64,000 bases of DNA from Neiella holothuriorum. Its GTDB lineage: Bacteria; Pseudomonadota; Gammaproteobacteria; Enterobacterales; Neiellaceae. Every line of letters starts with the position of its first letter. The first letter of the stretch is position 1. A model generated the notes under the pieces. The model searched no databases. It saw only the letters and a list, made by a program, of their open reading frames with translations, and was not told the DNA's origin. The position numbers and the translations under genes are program-made. Where the stretch lies: positions 62,001-126,000 of the forward strand of contig NZ_JAHZSS010000009.1 of assembly GCF_019457915.1 (NCBI RefSeq), read 5' to 3'. This document shows positions 1 through 7,941 of the stretch, in pieces.

Positions 1-2
1 GC

Positions 3-2417
3 GTGTGCAACAAAGCGCGCTTGCTGCAAATTATCCATGATTTTATTGTTTTCGATGCGGGTATAAAAAAGACCTGTCGCCACAATCAATTCTTTGGTAT
101 TGAAGCGGCAAAACGCCATATCGCAAGGCGAGAAGGCGGCATTATTTGGCACACGCAAGGTTCTGGTAAAAGCCTCACTATGGTATGGCTGGCCAAATGG
201 ATACGCGAAAACGTCAAAGACGCCCGTGTATTGATCGTGACCGATCGTACTGAGCTGGATGAGCAGATTGAAAAAGTGTTCACCGGTGTTGAGGAAGATA
301 TTTATCGCACCAAAAGTGGTGCCGATTTGGTGGCGACGCTCAATCAGCCCAACCTTTGGTTGGTTTGCTCTTTAGTCCATAAATTTGGTCGGCAGTCTGA
401 TTCGGAAAACGATACCGCGACGGATGAGTTTATTGCCGAGTTAAAGAAATCCCTACCATCGGACTTTAAAGCCAAAGGCGATTTGTTTGTGTTTGTGGAT
501 GAGTGTCACCGTACTCAATCGGGCAAGTTGCACGAAGCGATGAAGTCCATCCTGCCAGAAGCAATGTTTGTCGGCTTCACCGGCACCCCCTTGATGAAGA
601 AAGACAAGAAGAAATCGGTTGAGGTATTTGGCCCTTACATTCACACCTATAAATTTGATGAAGCCGTGGCCGATGGGGTGGTGCTCGACTTGCGCTATGA
701 AGCACGAGACATTGACCAAAATGTCACTTCGCAGAAAAAGGTTGATGAATGGTTTGAGGCCAAAACACGCGGCTTATCTCGATTAGCGAAAACCCAGTTG
801 AAACAGAAATGGGGCACCATGCAAAAGGTGCTGTCCAGTAAATCGCGTTTGCAGCAGATTGTGAATGATATCTTGCTGGATATGGACACCAAGCCACGCC
901 TGATGGATGGCTACGGCAATGCCATGTTGGTCTGCTCTAGTGTCTATCAAGCTTGTAAAGCTTATGAAATGTTCAGTCAAACAGATTTAGCCGGTAAGGT
1001 GGCTATTGTCACCAGTTTTCAACCGACTGCTGCAAGCATTAAAGGGGAAGAAACTGGTGAAGGTTTAACAGAAAAGCTCTTTAAGTACGATATTTACCGC
1101 AAGATGCTTGCGGATTACTTCGAGCAACCGGAAGACAAGGCCGCTAACCGAGTTGAAGAGTTTGAAAAAGAAGTTAAAAAGCAATTTATTGATGAGCCAG
1201 GGCAAATGCGCTTGCTCATCGTGGTCGATAAGCTGCTGACTGGCTTTGACGCTCCTTCGGCTACCTATTTGTATATCGACAAACAGATGGCTGATCACAA
1301 CCTGTTTCAGGCCATTTGCCGCGTGAACCGCTTGGATGGCGATGATAAAGAATACGGTTACATCATTGATTACAAAGATCTGTTCCGCTCGTTGGATAAA
1401 GCGATTTCTGATTATACTCAAGGCGCATTTGATGGTTATGACAAGGAAGACGTTGCCGGGCTGCTGAAAGATCGTTTAGAGCAGGCCAAGCTAGATTTGG
1501 ATAATGCTCTGGAAATGGTGCGAGCCTTGTGTGAGCCGGTAAAAGCGCCACGCAACACGGAAGACTACATTTATTATTTTTGTGGTAAGTCAGGTCTGAA
1601 CCAAGACGAGCTCACCGAGAAAGAAGCGCTGCGTTTAACGCTTTATCAGAACGTTGCCAAACTGCTGCGTGCGTTCGCCAATATCGCCAATGAAATGCCT
1701 GATGCAGGCTATTCTGGGCAAGATGTGGACTCGATAAGAACAGAAGTGGCTCATTTTGAGAAAGTCCGTGACGAAGTAAAACTGGCCAGTGGCGATTTGG
1801 TAGAAATGAAACGCTTTGAGCCTGCCATGCGCCATTTGTTAGATATGTATATTCGTGCGGATGACAGCGAAGTACTGATGGATTTTGAAGAGCTGGGGCT
1901 AATTGAGCTCATTGTTGAAAAAGGCGCTGATGCCGTGGAGGCTTTGCCTGAAAGTATTCGTAAGAATCAGGAAGCCATGGCCGAAACCATCGAAAATAAT
2001 GTGCGTAAAACCATCGTTGATGAAAACCCGGTTAACCCCAAGTATTACGAGCAAATGTCGGTGTTATTGGACGAGCTGATTGAGCTTCGTCGCCAAAAAG
2101 CGATTGAATATCAAGAGTATCTGGAAAAAATCCGCGAGCTATCTCGTAAGGTTATACGTCCAGAGCAGACAGCGGCTAACTATCCGCCATCGATGGACTC
2201 TAATCCCAAACGCGCGTTTTACGATAATTTTGGTCAAGATGAACTACTGGCTACCAAAATAGATAGTGCCATTCGTTATACCAAAAAAGCGGATTGGGTA
2301 GGTGATCGCTTTAAGGAACGAGAAATTGCCAATGCGGTTCGAGAAGAAACGGCGGGTTATGAGGTGGATATTCAGGGTGTAATGGAACTGGCAAAAGCGC
2401 AAAAAGAGTACCACTGA
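3..2417 (+). CDS. hsdR: Type I restriction enzyme, R (motor/nuclease) subunit, 5'-truncated by window edge
   Basis: The ATP-driven DNA translocase and cleavage subunit of a type I restriction-modification complex, which normally works with HsdM and HsdS. Visible residues show a superfamily II motor: Walker A TQGSGKS (51-57), the DECH box (166-169) and motif III TGTP (193-196), followed by a long helical C-terminal part that docks to the methylase. The reading frame is open to the window edge, so the first codon here is not the real start and the N-terminal PD-(D/E)xK nuclease domain lies outside. HsdM and HsdS must also lie to the left if present. The stop overlaps the next ATG (ATGA), indicating translational coupling with the metalloprotease gene. 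Family assignment is firm; activity of the system cannot be judged. Confidence 0.95.
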   Translation: MCNKARLLQIIHDFIVFDAGIKKTCRHNQFFGIEAAKRHIARREGGIIWHTQGSGKSLTMVWLAKWIRENVKDARVLIVTDRTELDEQIEKVFTGVEEDIYRTKSGADLVATLNQPNLWLVCSLVHKFGRQSDSENDTATDEFIAELKKSLPSDFKAKGDLFVFVDECHRTQSGKLHEAMKSILPEAMFVGFTGTPLMKKDKKKSVEVFGPYIHTYKFDEAVADGVVLDLRYEARDIDQNVTSQKKVDEWFEAKTRGLSRLAKTQLKQKWGTMQKVLSSKSRLQQIVNDILLDMDTKPRLMDGYGNAMLVCSSVYQACKAYEMFSQTDLAGKVAIVTSFQPTAASIKGEETGEGLTEKLFKYDIYRKMLADYFEQPEDKAANRVEEFEKEVKKQFIDEPGQMRLLIVVDKLLTGFDAPSATYLYIDKQMADHNLFQAICRVNRLDGDDKEYGYIIDYKDLFRSLDKAISDYTQGAFDGYDKEDVAGLLKDRLEQAKLDLDNALEMVRALCEPVKAPRNTEDYIYYFCGKSGLNQDELTEKEALRLTLYQNVAKLLRAFANIANEMPDAGYSGQDVDSIRTEVAHFEKVRDEVKLASGDLVEMKRFEPAMRHLLDMYIRADDSEVLMDFEELGLIELIVEKGADAVEALPESIRKNQEAMAETIENNVRKTIVDENPVNPKYYEQMSVLLDELIELRRQKAIEYQEYLEKIRELSRKVIRPEQTAANYPPSMDSNPKRAFYDNFGQDELLATKIDSAIRYTKKADWVGDRFKEREIANAVREETAGYEVDIQGVMELAKAQKEYH

Positions 2418-3130
2418 TGCCTAAGGTAGAAATTGGTTCTATTACGATGCAGTTAAATCGTAAGGCAATTAAAAATCTCCATATCAGCGTACTGCCACCT
2501 GATGGGCGTGTGCGCGTTTCTGCTCCTGAATCTATGACAGAAACCGCAATCCGTATGGCAGTGATTAGTCGCATTCCTTGGATCAAGAAACAGCAGAGTG
2601 ATTTTGCCAAACAACCTCGCCAATCTGATCGAGAAATGGTTAGCGGTGAATGTCATTACCTGTGGGGGAGGCGTTATCGTCTGAATCTTATCGAGCGTTC
2701 CGGGAAGCATAAAATCAACTTAGGTCGTGGTCGATTGCATTTATATGTTAATCCCGCAACAACGCTTGAGAACAAGGCTCTGGTACTGAGCTCATATTAT
2801 CGAGATGAACTTAAAGCGCGAATCGCTGAGTTATTGCCTATTTGGGAGGATAAGATCGGCGTTATCGCTGCCGATTGGGGCGTTAAAAAGATGAAAACCA
2901 AATGGGGTAGCTGCAATATTCAGGCAAAGCGTATTTGGCTAAATTTAGAACTTGCTAAAAAGCCACCGGAGTGTTTGGAGTACATCCTGGTGCATGAATT
3001 GGTGCACTTGCTTGAGCGTAATCACAATGAACGCTTCAAGGGGTATATGGATAAGCTACTTCCCGATTGGCGAGAGCGTCGAGATTTGTTAAACCGAATG
3101 CCTTTAGCACACAATAATTGGATTTATTAA
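2417..3130 (+). CDS. YgjP/DUF45-family (SprT-like) zinc metalloprotease coupled to hsdR
   Basis: A 237-residue predicted metal-dependent hydrolase of the YgjP family. The zinc-binding HExxH appears as HELVHLLERNHNERF near residues 193-207, preceded by the family motif KWGSCN and a basic N-terminal beta-rich part. The ATG overlaps the hsdR stop by 4 nt, so it is made from the same mRNA. Genes of this family are often found directly after hsdR in type I restriction loci, which suggests a role in turnover or control of the restriction subunit. That role is inference; no substrate is evident from the sequence. The length is normal for the family. Confidence 0.9.
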   Translation: MPKVEIGSITMQLNRKAIKNLHISVLPPDGRVRVSAPESMTETAIRMAVISRIPWIKKQQSDFAKQPRQSDREMVSGECHYLWGRRYRLNLIERSGKHKINLGRGRLHLYVNPATTLENKALVLSSYYRDELKARIAELLPIWEDKIGVIAADWGVKKMKTKWGSCNIQAKRIWLNLELAKKPPECLEYILVHELVHLLERNHNERFKGYMDKLLPDWRERRDLLNRMPLAHNNWIY

Positions 3131-3464
3131 AGTTTGGTTTTGTTTAATGCAGGTGAACTGGGGTATTAACGGATATTGCTGACCATTTCGTGGATCATCA
3201 CGAGATGGTATGAATAGATGGCCATTCAGCTTTATTAATATTAAAATCGCACCAACAACACCCCTCCCGCTACCCGTTAGATCAGCGCCCTGCGAGGGGT
3301 TACTCGTTTCTGGGGCTTGTGATTTCGGGTAGTTTTTAAGAGATAAGCCCCAGTCTTAACGGCGACTGAGGCGCAGCCACGAACCAAAACACTGGGTAAA
3401 GGTTCAACCAGTTCCGAAGAACTTGAGTGAATTATGGTGCTCTTGATGAAAAATATCAAGCTAT
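3131..3464. other. Intergenic region with several complementary arms
   Basis: No convincing gene is seen in these 334 bases between two convergent genes. An 11-bp inverted repeat lies at 3182-3192/3199-3209 with a 6-nt loop and one G-T pair. Three further pairs of complementary arms occur at 3261-3266/3294-3299, 3270-3276/3326-3332 and 3310-3318/3345-3353. The last two pairs interleave, so a folded transcript could form a pseudoknot. There is no T-run typical of a terminator. It could be a structured RNA, a recombination remnant, or coincidence. Confidence 0.4.
3182..3209. repeat. 11-bp inverted repeat
   Basis: ACCATTTCGTG (3182-3192) and CACGAGATGGT (3199-3209) are complementary apart from one G-T pair, with loop GATCAT. 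It lies 51 nt after the metalloprotease stop. With no following T-run it is not a standard terminator; it may slow transcription or bind a protein. Confidence 0.5.
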
Positions 3465-4148
3465 TTAGCCTTGTTGTTGAGTTTCGTTCTCGTTAACAAA
3501 GCATTTGCTCGTAATCCACGCATCATTCTCCGGTCCACAAAGGTGGTGCAGCAGCGCTAGGTTGATCTGGTGGCTGATCACGTTGGCGTTTCGTTTTTGG
3601 CGCTCTTTTTTCAAGCCTCTCAGTAATAACCCCGTGCATGATTTTCCTATTTGCTCCGGCGAACTGGGCAGGCAAAAGGCGCGATTTTGCTGTTTGGGGT
3701 GCAAGGTAGCGCGTTTTCCTGTTTTAGATAAAGGCGTGATGCACCAAAAAATACAGGTGTTGGCGGGAGTATGACGTTGCGGCAATGTGTTGGATATCGG
3801 TAATAAATGCGCCGGTAACAGAACTAACCCGCCTTGCGCATGGCCATCAACCTCAGGTAAAGGCAGCCAATACAGGTTTGGCCATTGTTCGGGGTGCTGC
3901 CATTTTTCTACGATCTCTTGTGCGCCAATACTATTCAGCCATTGGTGAATCGGGCAGCCAGGGTGTGCTTGTTTAACGCGCGGTAACTGATAGGTCAGCC
4001 AGCGGGTTAAACGTTCGGCGGCATTATCGCACTGGCTTAGTGCTGGGTAGAGGGTAAACGCGCCATGCCCAACTAGTAAATCGACCACCTGCTTTATCCA
4101 TTCTCTATCCCAATCGTTGCCACTTGCCCATAACACGTCACTTACCAC
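3465..4148 (-). CDS. Hypothetical protein, 227 aa, unrecognised
   Basis: I do not recognise this protein. It begins at a GTG, has no signal peptide or membrane segment, and is rich in Trp, His and Pro in its first 120 residues. The second half is more basic (around LRGLKKERQKR) and of less typical composition, so a degraded tail or frameshift is possible. The GTG overlaps the end of a short open frame (4138-4230 on the same strand) that has no start of its own and a stop just upstream. It looks like the remnant 3' end of a lost upstream gene. It lies in the accessory island, convergent to hsdR. Could be a genuine but rare island gene or a decaying one. Confidence 0.45.
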   Translation of the reverse strand: MVSDVLWASGNDWDREWIKQVVDLLVGHGAFTLYPALSQCDNAAERLTRWLTYQLPRVKQAHPGCPIHQWLNSIGAQEIVEKWQHPEQWPNLYWLPLPEVDGHAQGGLVLLPAHLLPISNTLPQRHTPANTCIFWCITPLSKTGKRATLHPKQQNRAFCLPSSPEQIGKSCTGLLLRGLKKERQKRNANVISHQINLALLHHLCGPENDAWITSKCFVNENETQQQG

Positions 4149-4230
4149 CTTGTTGGTTTTTCATGTCGTCTATTTTCAGTGGTCGGACGCAGACTCGGTG
4201 GTGAATTAGATGAAAGAAATGGCCATCAAA
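4138..4230 (-). pseudogene. Possible 3' remnant of an upstream gene
   Basis: A 30-codon open stretch with no usable start codon near its 5' end. It is bounded upstream by an in-frame TAG (4231-4233) and ends in TGA over the start of the 227-aa ORF. The end, RPLKIDDMKNQQGGK, looks protein-like. The overlapping stop/start arrangement resembles an operon junction. I infer that a gene once preceded the 227-aa ORF and was cut by insertion or deletion. Weak evidence: it could be chance. Confidence 0.25.
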
Positions 4231-4605
4231 CTAACCAGTCAAAACGGCTTTATGTTATGGGCAGTGCGCGGCTAACTGTTTGATATACATAGTCCAATAC
4301 GGTGCTGTTTGGCGGCATTTGGCTAGCGCAAAAAAATCGAGACGCCAAACGATCGTTTGCATTCTGGGCTTAAAAAATCAAACGGTTTGTACTTTGATGC
4401 CGAGGTCGGTTTAGGGGGCAAAAAGTGCCAAACCTTTCTTTAAGCCAGTACCGGCAAGGCCTACCAGCTTTGGATTTCAATCGAGAAGCCAAACAGTAAA
4501 TGGGCAAATTTCCCTGTTTGGCGTTTCGATCCAAAAGCCAAACGGATAGTGGTTTTGGCGTAAGGGGGTAAAGGCATGGGGAAGTGTTTAATGAAGTGCT
4601 GCTGT
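4231..4605. other. Non-coding stretch with clustered GCCAAAC repeats
   Basis: No gene is seen. The region is dominated by a repeated heptamer, GCCAAAC, in both orientations: + at 4344, 4427, 4488 and 4537; - at 4307-4313 and 4516-4522. Three copies extend to a 14-mer of the form TCGA(G/A)A(C/A)GCCAAAC (4337-4350, 4481-4494, and inverted 4516-4529). Related palindromes are CAAACGATCGTTTG (4346-4359) and CAAACGGTTTG (4379-4389). It lies just after the helicase gene stop on the - strand. Confidence 0.6.
4337..4543. repeat. Interspersed 14-bp repeat family TCGARACGCCAAAC
   Basis: Direct copies lie at 4337-4350 and 4481-4494, an inverted copy at 4516-4529, and shorter GCCAAAC copies at 4427-4433 and 4537-4543. 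The copies at 4488-4496 and 4514-4522 form a 9-bp inverted repeat (GCCAAACAG/CTGTTTGGC) with a 17-nt spacer. Such a set could be protein-binding iterons, a palindromic mobile repeat, or a recombination site. It does not fit the integron attC ends (RYYYAAC/GTTRRRY). Confidence 0.6.
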
Positions 4606-7014
4606 TTATTTTGGCTTGGTATTTGGTGATGGGATGTTTTCTAACTTCAATGAAGGTTGCTTGTTACTGTTGTCATCAATGTACTCAAGGGCGTACCCCA
4701 TAGCCTTGTAGCTTTTCTCGCGTTTTTTAAACATGCGTTGCAGCATAGGGAAAGCGCAGTCCACATAGTCGTGAATAGTGACTTGTGTTTTGCCTTCCGA
4801 TTCACGATGAATACGACCGGCATATTGAGCCAATGTACCTTTCCATGCGATTGGCATAGCCAAAAACAACGTATCCAGTCTTGGTAGGTCAAACCCTTCG
4901 CCTACATATTTTCCTGTTGCGACGACGACTTGAGCCGATTGCAGATGATTGTCAGCGTTCTTGCGTTCCGCAGCTTTCATGGCGCCTTTGAGTGCGACAG
5001 TGCTTATACCCATCTCGGTAAGTCGTGAGTGTATGTACTCTGCGTGCTCTCTACGCTCTGTAAGGACTAACGGGTGTCCACCATTTTGAACACACTGAGA
5101 GGCGTCTGAGACAATTTTTGAAGTGCGCTGTTGGTTATCGACGAGCCAGCGGTAGGCATCGCTTATTTTGGGGCGCTCATCTGTTTTTATTAGCTCTGCT
5201 GCTGGTACATCGTAGAGCTGATGAATCATCACGGTTTGAGTAAATTGCTCATCAGGGCTTTGTTTCACTTTGTAGCGAATGGGCCCTGCCGCCATGAAAA
5301 TGATCTTTTGATGACCATCTTGTCGCTCTGGTGTTGCTGTAAGGCCCAATACATATTTTGCTCTTACCTCGTTGAGTACCATTTCAAACCTTGGTGCAGA
5401 TAGGTGGTGGCATTCGTCAACAATAATGTGGCCATAGTCTTGGATGAGAGGGGAGATAGAGTTGTCTTTTTTATTGACCAAGCTTTGGTAGGTGGCTATG
5501 TCGATAAAGCCACTCGGCTTTCTTTTGCCACCGCCTATACTGCCAATGTTTACTTCTGGTAGGAATGTGCGTAAGCGCTCTTGCCATTGTTCGAGCAGTT
5601 GTCGGCTATGAACCAGTATTAGGGTATTTACTTTGCGTTTTACGATCATACCAATGGCTGTAACCGTTTTTCCAAATGCGGTGGGTGCATGCAAAATACC
5701 GAAGTCATGTTTAGATATTGCGGCCACTGCGTCTCGCTGGTTCTTTCGCAAAGTGAACTCGGGGGTAAGTTTTAATAATGGTTTGCCGGTTTCACGCTTA
5801 TCGTCAAATAGTGGCGAAATATTGTGCTCTTGTAGCAAAGCAATCGCGTCATCGAGACAGCCTCGCGGTAGTGCTAGATAACCGTTTTCAATACGAGCAC
5901 AGGAAATAAACCTCGGAATGCCATGGGTTGAAAAGCGCAACGCTTGTGTTTTAAAAAACACAGGATTAGAAAAACTCGCTAATCGCTTTAGTCCTGCCAG
6001 TAGTGGCCCAGGTAACTCGCTCATCAAAAAGTAGATATGGTTGGCCAAGGTAATAGTCACGTTTTTCGGCAAAGACTCTAATTTTATTGGTGCGGCTTTG
6101 GCTGTGATTTCCCAAGGTGGGCGGTTGTCTGTTAGCCCTTGTTCGGACAGTAATAGGGTATTGGGTGAAATGGTTGTTATGAGTTGGTCAATACCCGACT
6201 GAGTGAGCGTTTTAAGCCCAGCAAGGTACTGCCATTGATCATCGATGGCATTCAGATCACTGTCAACAAAGCAACTACGGCCTGAAAGGCGAGCCTCCTT
6301 TTGAAGTGGTAGCGCAATGAGATTGCCAAACCCGCCTTCAGGAAGTACATCTTGGTTAGGAAAGAGCCTGTCATAGGAGTCAAACGAAAGATTTGGAAAT
6401 ATTTCCATGGCTTTATCAAGCAAAGCGAAACCCAGTGCCCGAGCTTGGTTCGCTGGGATATTGGTGTCAAAAAAGATCCATAAGTGCGCCCCGTTGCCAG
6501 AACGCGAGATTTCTATCGCGTGCGGAATATCAAACGCTTGGCACGCTTTAGACATTGCTTTGACTTCTTCTTGCCAACAGCCTTTGTCAAAATCGGCTGC
6601 CAACAAATAGCACGTATTATCTTTCAGTAAGGGATACAGCCCCACCACTTGATGACCGGCAAGGTGCCTGTAAATAATGCGCTCGTCTAGTTCGCTAAAC
6701 TTTCGGTGTGAACAGTCTTGGCATTTAATGCGGGGTTTGTTGCAAACCCCGTTTACCCACTCATTATCACAGGCTACGGAATAGCCACTGCGACCCTGTT
6801 GATTTTGCCAACGATTGGCAAAGATATCCTCTCGTCCACGAAATCGTTGTCTGAACAGGGCGACCTTTTGTGCTGGTGTGAATGTCTGTACTGAACGCTC
6901 GTTTTGAGCGCTACGCAAAGCCTCTCTTAATGCGAGAAGCTGCTGCTTTTCGTTTTCAAGCTCAGCTAGCCTGTTATCAATAGCAGAAATGTTTGGGTAA
7001 CGAGCGTCATTCAT
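4606..7014 (-). CDS. TOTE-type AEP primase-like domain fused to superfamily II helicase
   Basis: An 802-residue two-part protein. After a short coiled coil (about 11-40) comes a cysteine cluster (C82, C91, C98, C101). An archaeo-eukaryotic-primase-like domain follows, with the catalytic-type DFD (141-143) and SGNGAHLW (172-179) motifs. This matches the AEP domain of TOTE conflict systems. The C-terminal half is a helicase: Walker A PTAFGKT (444-450), DECH (533-536), TATP (559-562) and motif VI QYAGRIHR (730-737). I see no nuclease domain, though full TOTE systems often carry one. The gene starts 25 nt after the higA stop and is probably co-transcribed with higBA. TOTE proteins are proposed from comparative genomics to act in conflict with mobile elements. 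The biochemical role here is inference; the domain calls are solid. Confidence 0.85.
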   Translation of the reverse strand: MNDARYPNISAIDNRLAELENEKQQLLALREALRSAQNERSVQTFTPAQKVALFRQRFRGREDIFANRWQNQQGRSGYSVACDNEWVNGVCNKPRIKCQDCSHRKFSELDERIIYRHLAGHQVVGLYPLLKDNTCYLLAADFDKGCWQEEVKAMSKACQAFDIPHAIEISRSGNGAHLWIFFDTNIPANQARALGFALLDKAMEIFPNLSFDSYDRLFPNQDVLPEGGFGNLIALPLQKEARLSGRSCFVDSDLNAIDDQWQYLAGLKTLTQSGIDQLITTISPNTLLLSEQGLTDNRPPWEITAKAAPIKLESLPKNVTITLANHIYFLMSELPGPLLAGLKRLASFSNPVFFKTQALRFSTHGIPRFISCARIENGYLALPRGCLDDAIALLQEHNISPLFDDKRETGKPLLKLTPEFTLRKNQRDAVAAISKHDFGILHAPTAFGKTVTAIGMIVKRKVNTLILVHSRQLLEQWQERLRTFLPEVNIGSIGGGKRKPSGFIDIATYQSLVNKKDNSISPLIQDYGHIIVDECHHLSAPRFEMVLNEVRAKYVLGLTATPERQDGHQKIIFMAAGPIRYKVKQSPDEQFTQTVMIHQLYDVPAAELIKTDERPKISDAYRWLVDNQQRTSKIVSDASQCVQNGGHPLVLTERREHAEYIHSRLTEMGISTVALKGAMKAAERKNADNHLQSAQVVVATGKYVGEGFDLPRLDTLFLAMPIAWKGTLAQYAGRIHRESEGKTQVTIHDYVDCAFPMLQRMFKKREKSYKAMGYALEYIDDNSNKQPSLKLENIPSPNTKPK

Positions 7015-7039
7015 AACAAACTAATTTTGATTCGAAGCA

Positions 7040-7411
7040 CTATGAAGCGCGAACTTGCGGTGGCTTGATCAGCGACTCTGCTGGAATACCTAACCCTTCA
7101 TGAAGTTTCCAAATCATTTTTAGCGTGAGTGATCGCTTATGGTTTAGGATTTCATAAACACGATTGCTTTTACCTATCATGGGTTCAAGATCTTTAACGG
7201 TTAAGCCTTTGCGCTCCATCTCAAACTTTATTGCCTCAACAGGGTCTGGCAAATCCATTGGAAAATGCTTTGCTTCGTAGGCCTCGACTAACGTAACCAA
7301 AATGTCCAGCTTTTCGCCTTCGACGGTATCAGGCTCCGCCATCATTAGGTTTTCGATGTCGTTTAATGCCGCGCGGTAGTCGGCATCTGTTTTAATAGGT
7401 CTGATGTCCAT
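7040..7411 (-). CDS. higA: HigA-family antitoxin (HTH)
   Basis: A 123-residue antitoxin. The C-terminal part (about 68-108) is an XRE-type helix-turn-helix, with SNRVYEILNHKRSLTLKMI as the recognition segment. The acidic N-terminal part (about 15-60) is of the HigA/YgjM type. It would neutralise HigB and repress its own promoter. Gene order is toxin first, as usual for higBA, with 31 nt between the genes; 25 nt separate it from the helicase gene downstream. The likely operator is the palindrome in the promoter at 7758-7772. Confidence 0.9.
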   Translation of the reverse strand: MDIRPIKTDADYRAALNDIENLMMAEPDTVEGEKLDILVTLVEAYEAKHFPMDLPDPVEAIKFEMERKGLTVKDLEPMIGKSNRVYEILNHKRSLTLKMIWKLHEGLGIPAESLIKPPQVRAS

Positions 7412-7442
7412 TATATTTACCTCTTGTTACTACCTTTTGGCT

Positions 7443-7745
7443 TCAAATCGTTTGTACATCAATTTTATCGTATTGCGCATGGCTGCCTATAAACCTTATG
7501 TAAACCACCTTGTAGGCATAATTGATCCAAACGACTAACCGGTATTTATTACCGGCAATGTTAAACACGACACGCCCATCTTTGAGGATGCTGGCATTTC
7601 TAAAGTCCTGTTTCACATCCGCCGGTGATCCCCAATCAGCGTTTAATGCATGCCTATACCACGCTAACGTTGGCTCTTTCGCGTCAATGTATTCTGGGCT
7701 GTCTTCCCAAAATGTTTTTAAGGTTGATAGTGCGATAATTCTCAT
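7443..7745 (-). CDS. higB: HigB-family toxin (mRNA interferase)
   Basis: A 100-residue toxin of the HigB (PF09907-like) family with a RelE/YoeB-like fold, expected to cut mRNA at the ribosome. Features seen are the N-terminal MRIIALSTLKTFWE, the central VFNIAGNKYRLVVWINY and the C-terminal VYIRFIGSHAQYDKID, all characteristic of this family. Full length. It is the first gene after a promoter with an embedded palindrome and is followed by higA and the primase-helicase gene on the same strand. Confidence 0.93.
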   Translation of the reverse strand: MRIIALSTLKTFWEDSPEYIDAKEPTLAWYRHALNADWGSPADVKQDFRNASILKDGRVVFNIAGNKYRLVVWINYAYKVVYIRFIGSHAQYDKIDVQTI

Positions 7746-7751
7746 AAATAG

Positions 7752-7780
7752 ATGTTAGTCCCATATTGGGACTTTTGCAA
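7752..7780 (-). promoter_or_regulatory. higBA promoter with palindromic operator
   Basis: Read on the - strand: -35 TTGCAA (7780-7775), a 17-nt spacer, and -10 TAACAT (7757-7752), just before the higB ATG at 7745. The spacer contains the palindrome GTCCCA-N3-TGGGAC (7758-7772), ideally placed for repression by HigA. The motif quality is good. Binding by HigA is inference from the usual autoregulation of such modules. Confidence 0.65.
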
Positions 7781-7793
7781 GTTTGGCATTTTT

Positions 7794-7820
7794 GATGCGG
7801 TTAGGAGTTTTTACCGCATC
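7794..7820. repeat. 8-bp inverted repeat upstream of higBA
   Basis: GATGCGGT (7794-7801) and ACCGCATC (7813-7820) are perfect complements with an 11-nt loop. A second short pair, GCCCC (7828-7832)/GGGGC (7840-7844), follows. Neither orientation has a clear T-run, so terminator function for the membrane protein gene upstream is uncertain. Confidence 0.45.
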
Positions 7821-7941
7821 CCCAATTGCCCCATTCCTTGGGGCGGTTCAAATCCCTCTTATTCACCTTCTAAAGCTTGCGGTATCAAGTGTTGCCCCAT
7901 TGTCCCAACTGCCCACGGTAAGTGAGCAAGTGGGTGGCTAG

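Noticed and set aside
4307-4543. Integron attC sites
   Set aside because: The repeats end in CAAAC rather than RYYYAAC, and no integron integrase or cassette structure is visible.
7845-7855. GGTTCAAATCC, like a tRNA T-arm, as a tRNA fragment or att site
   Set aside because: The flanking bases do not form a proper T-stem and no other tRNA part is present.
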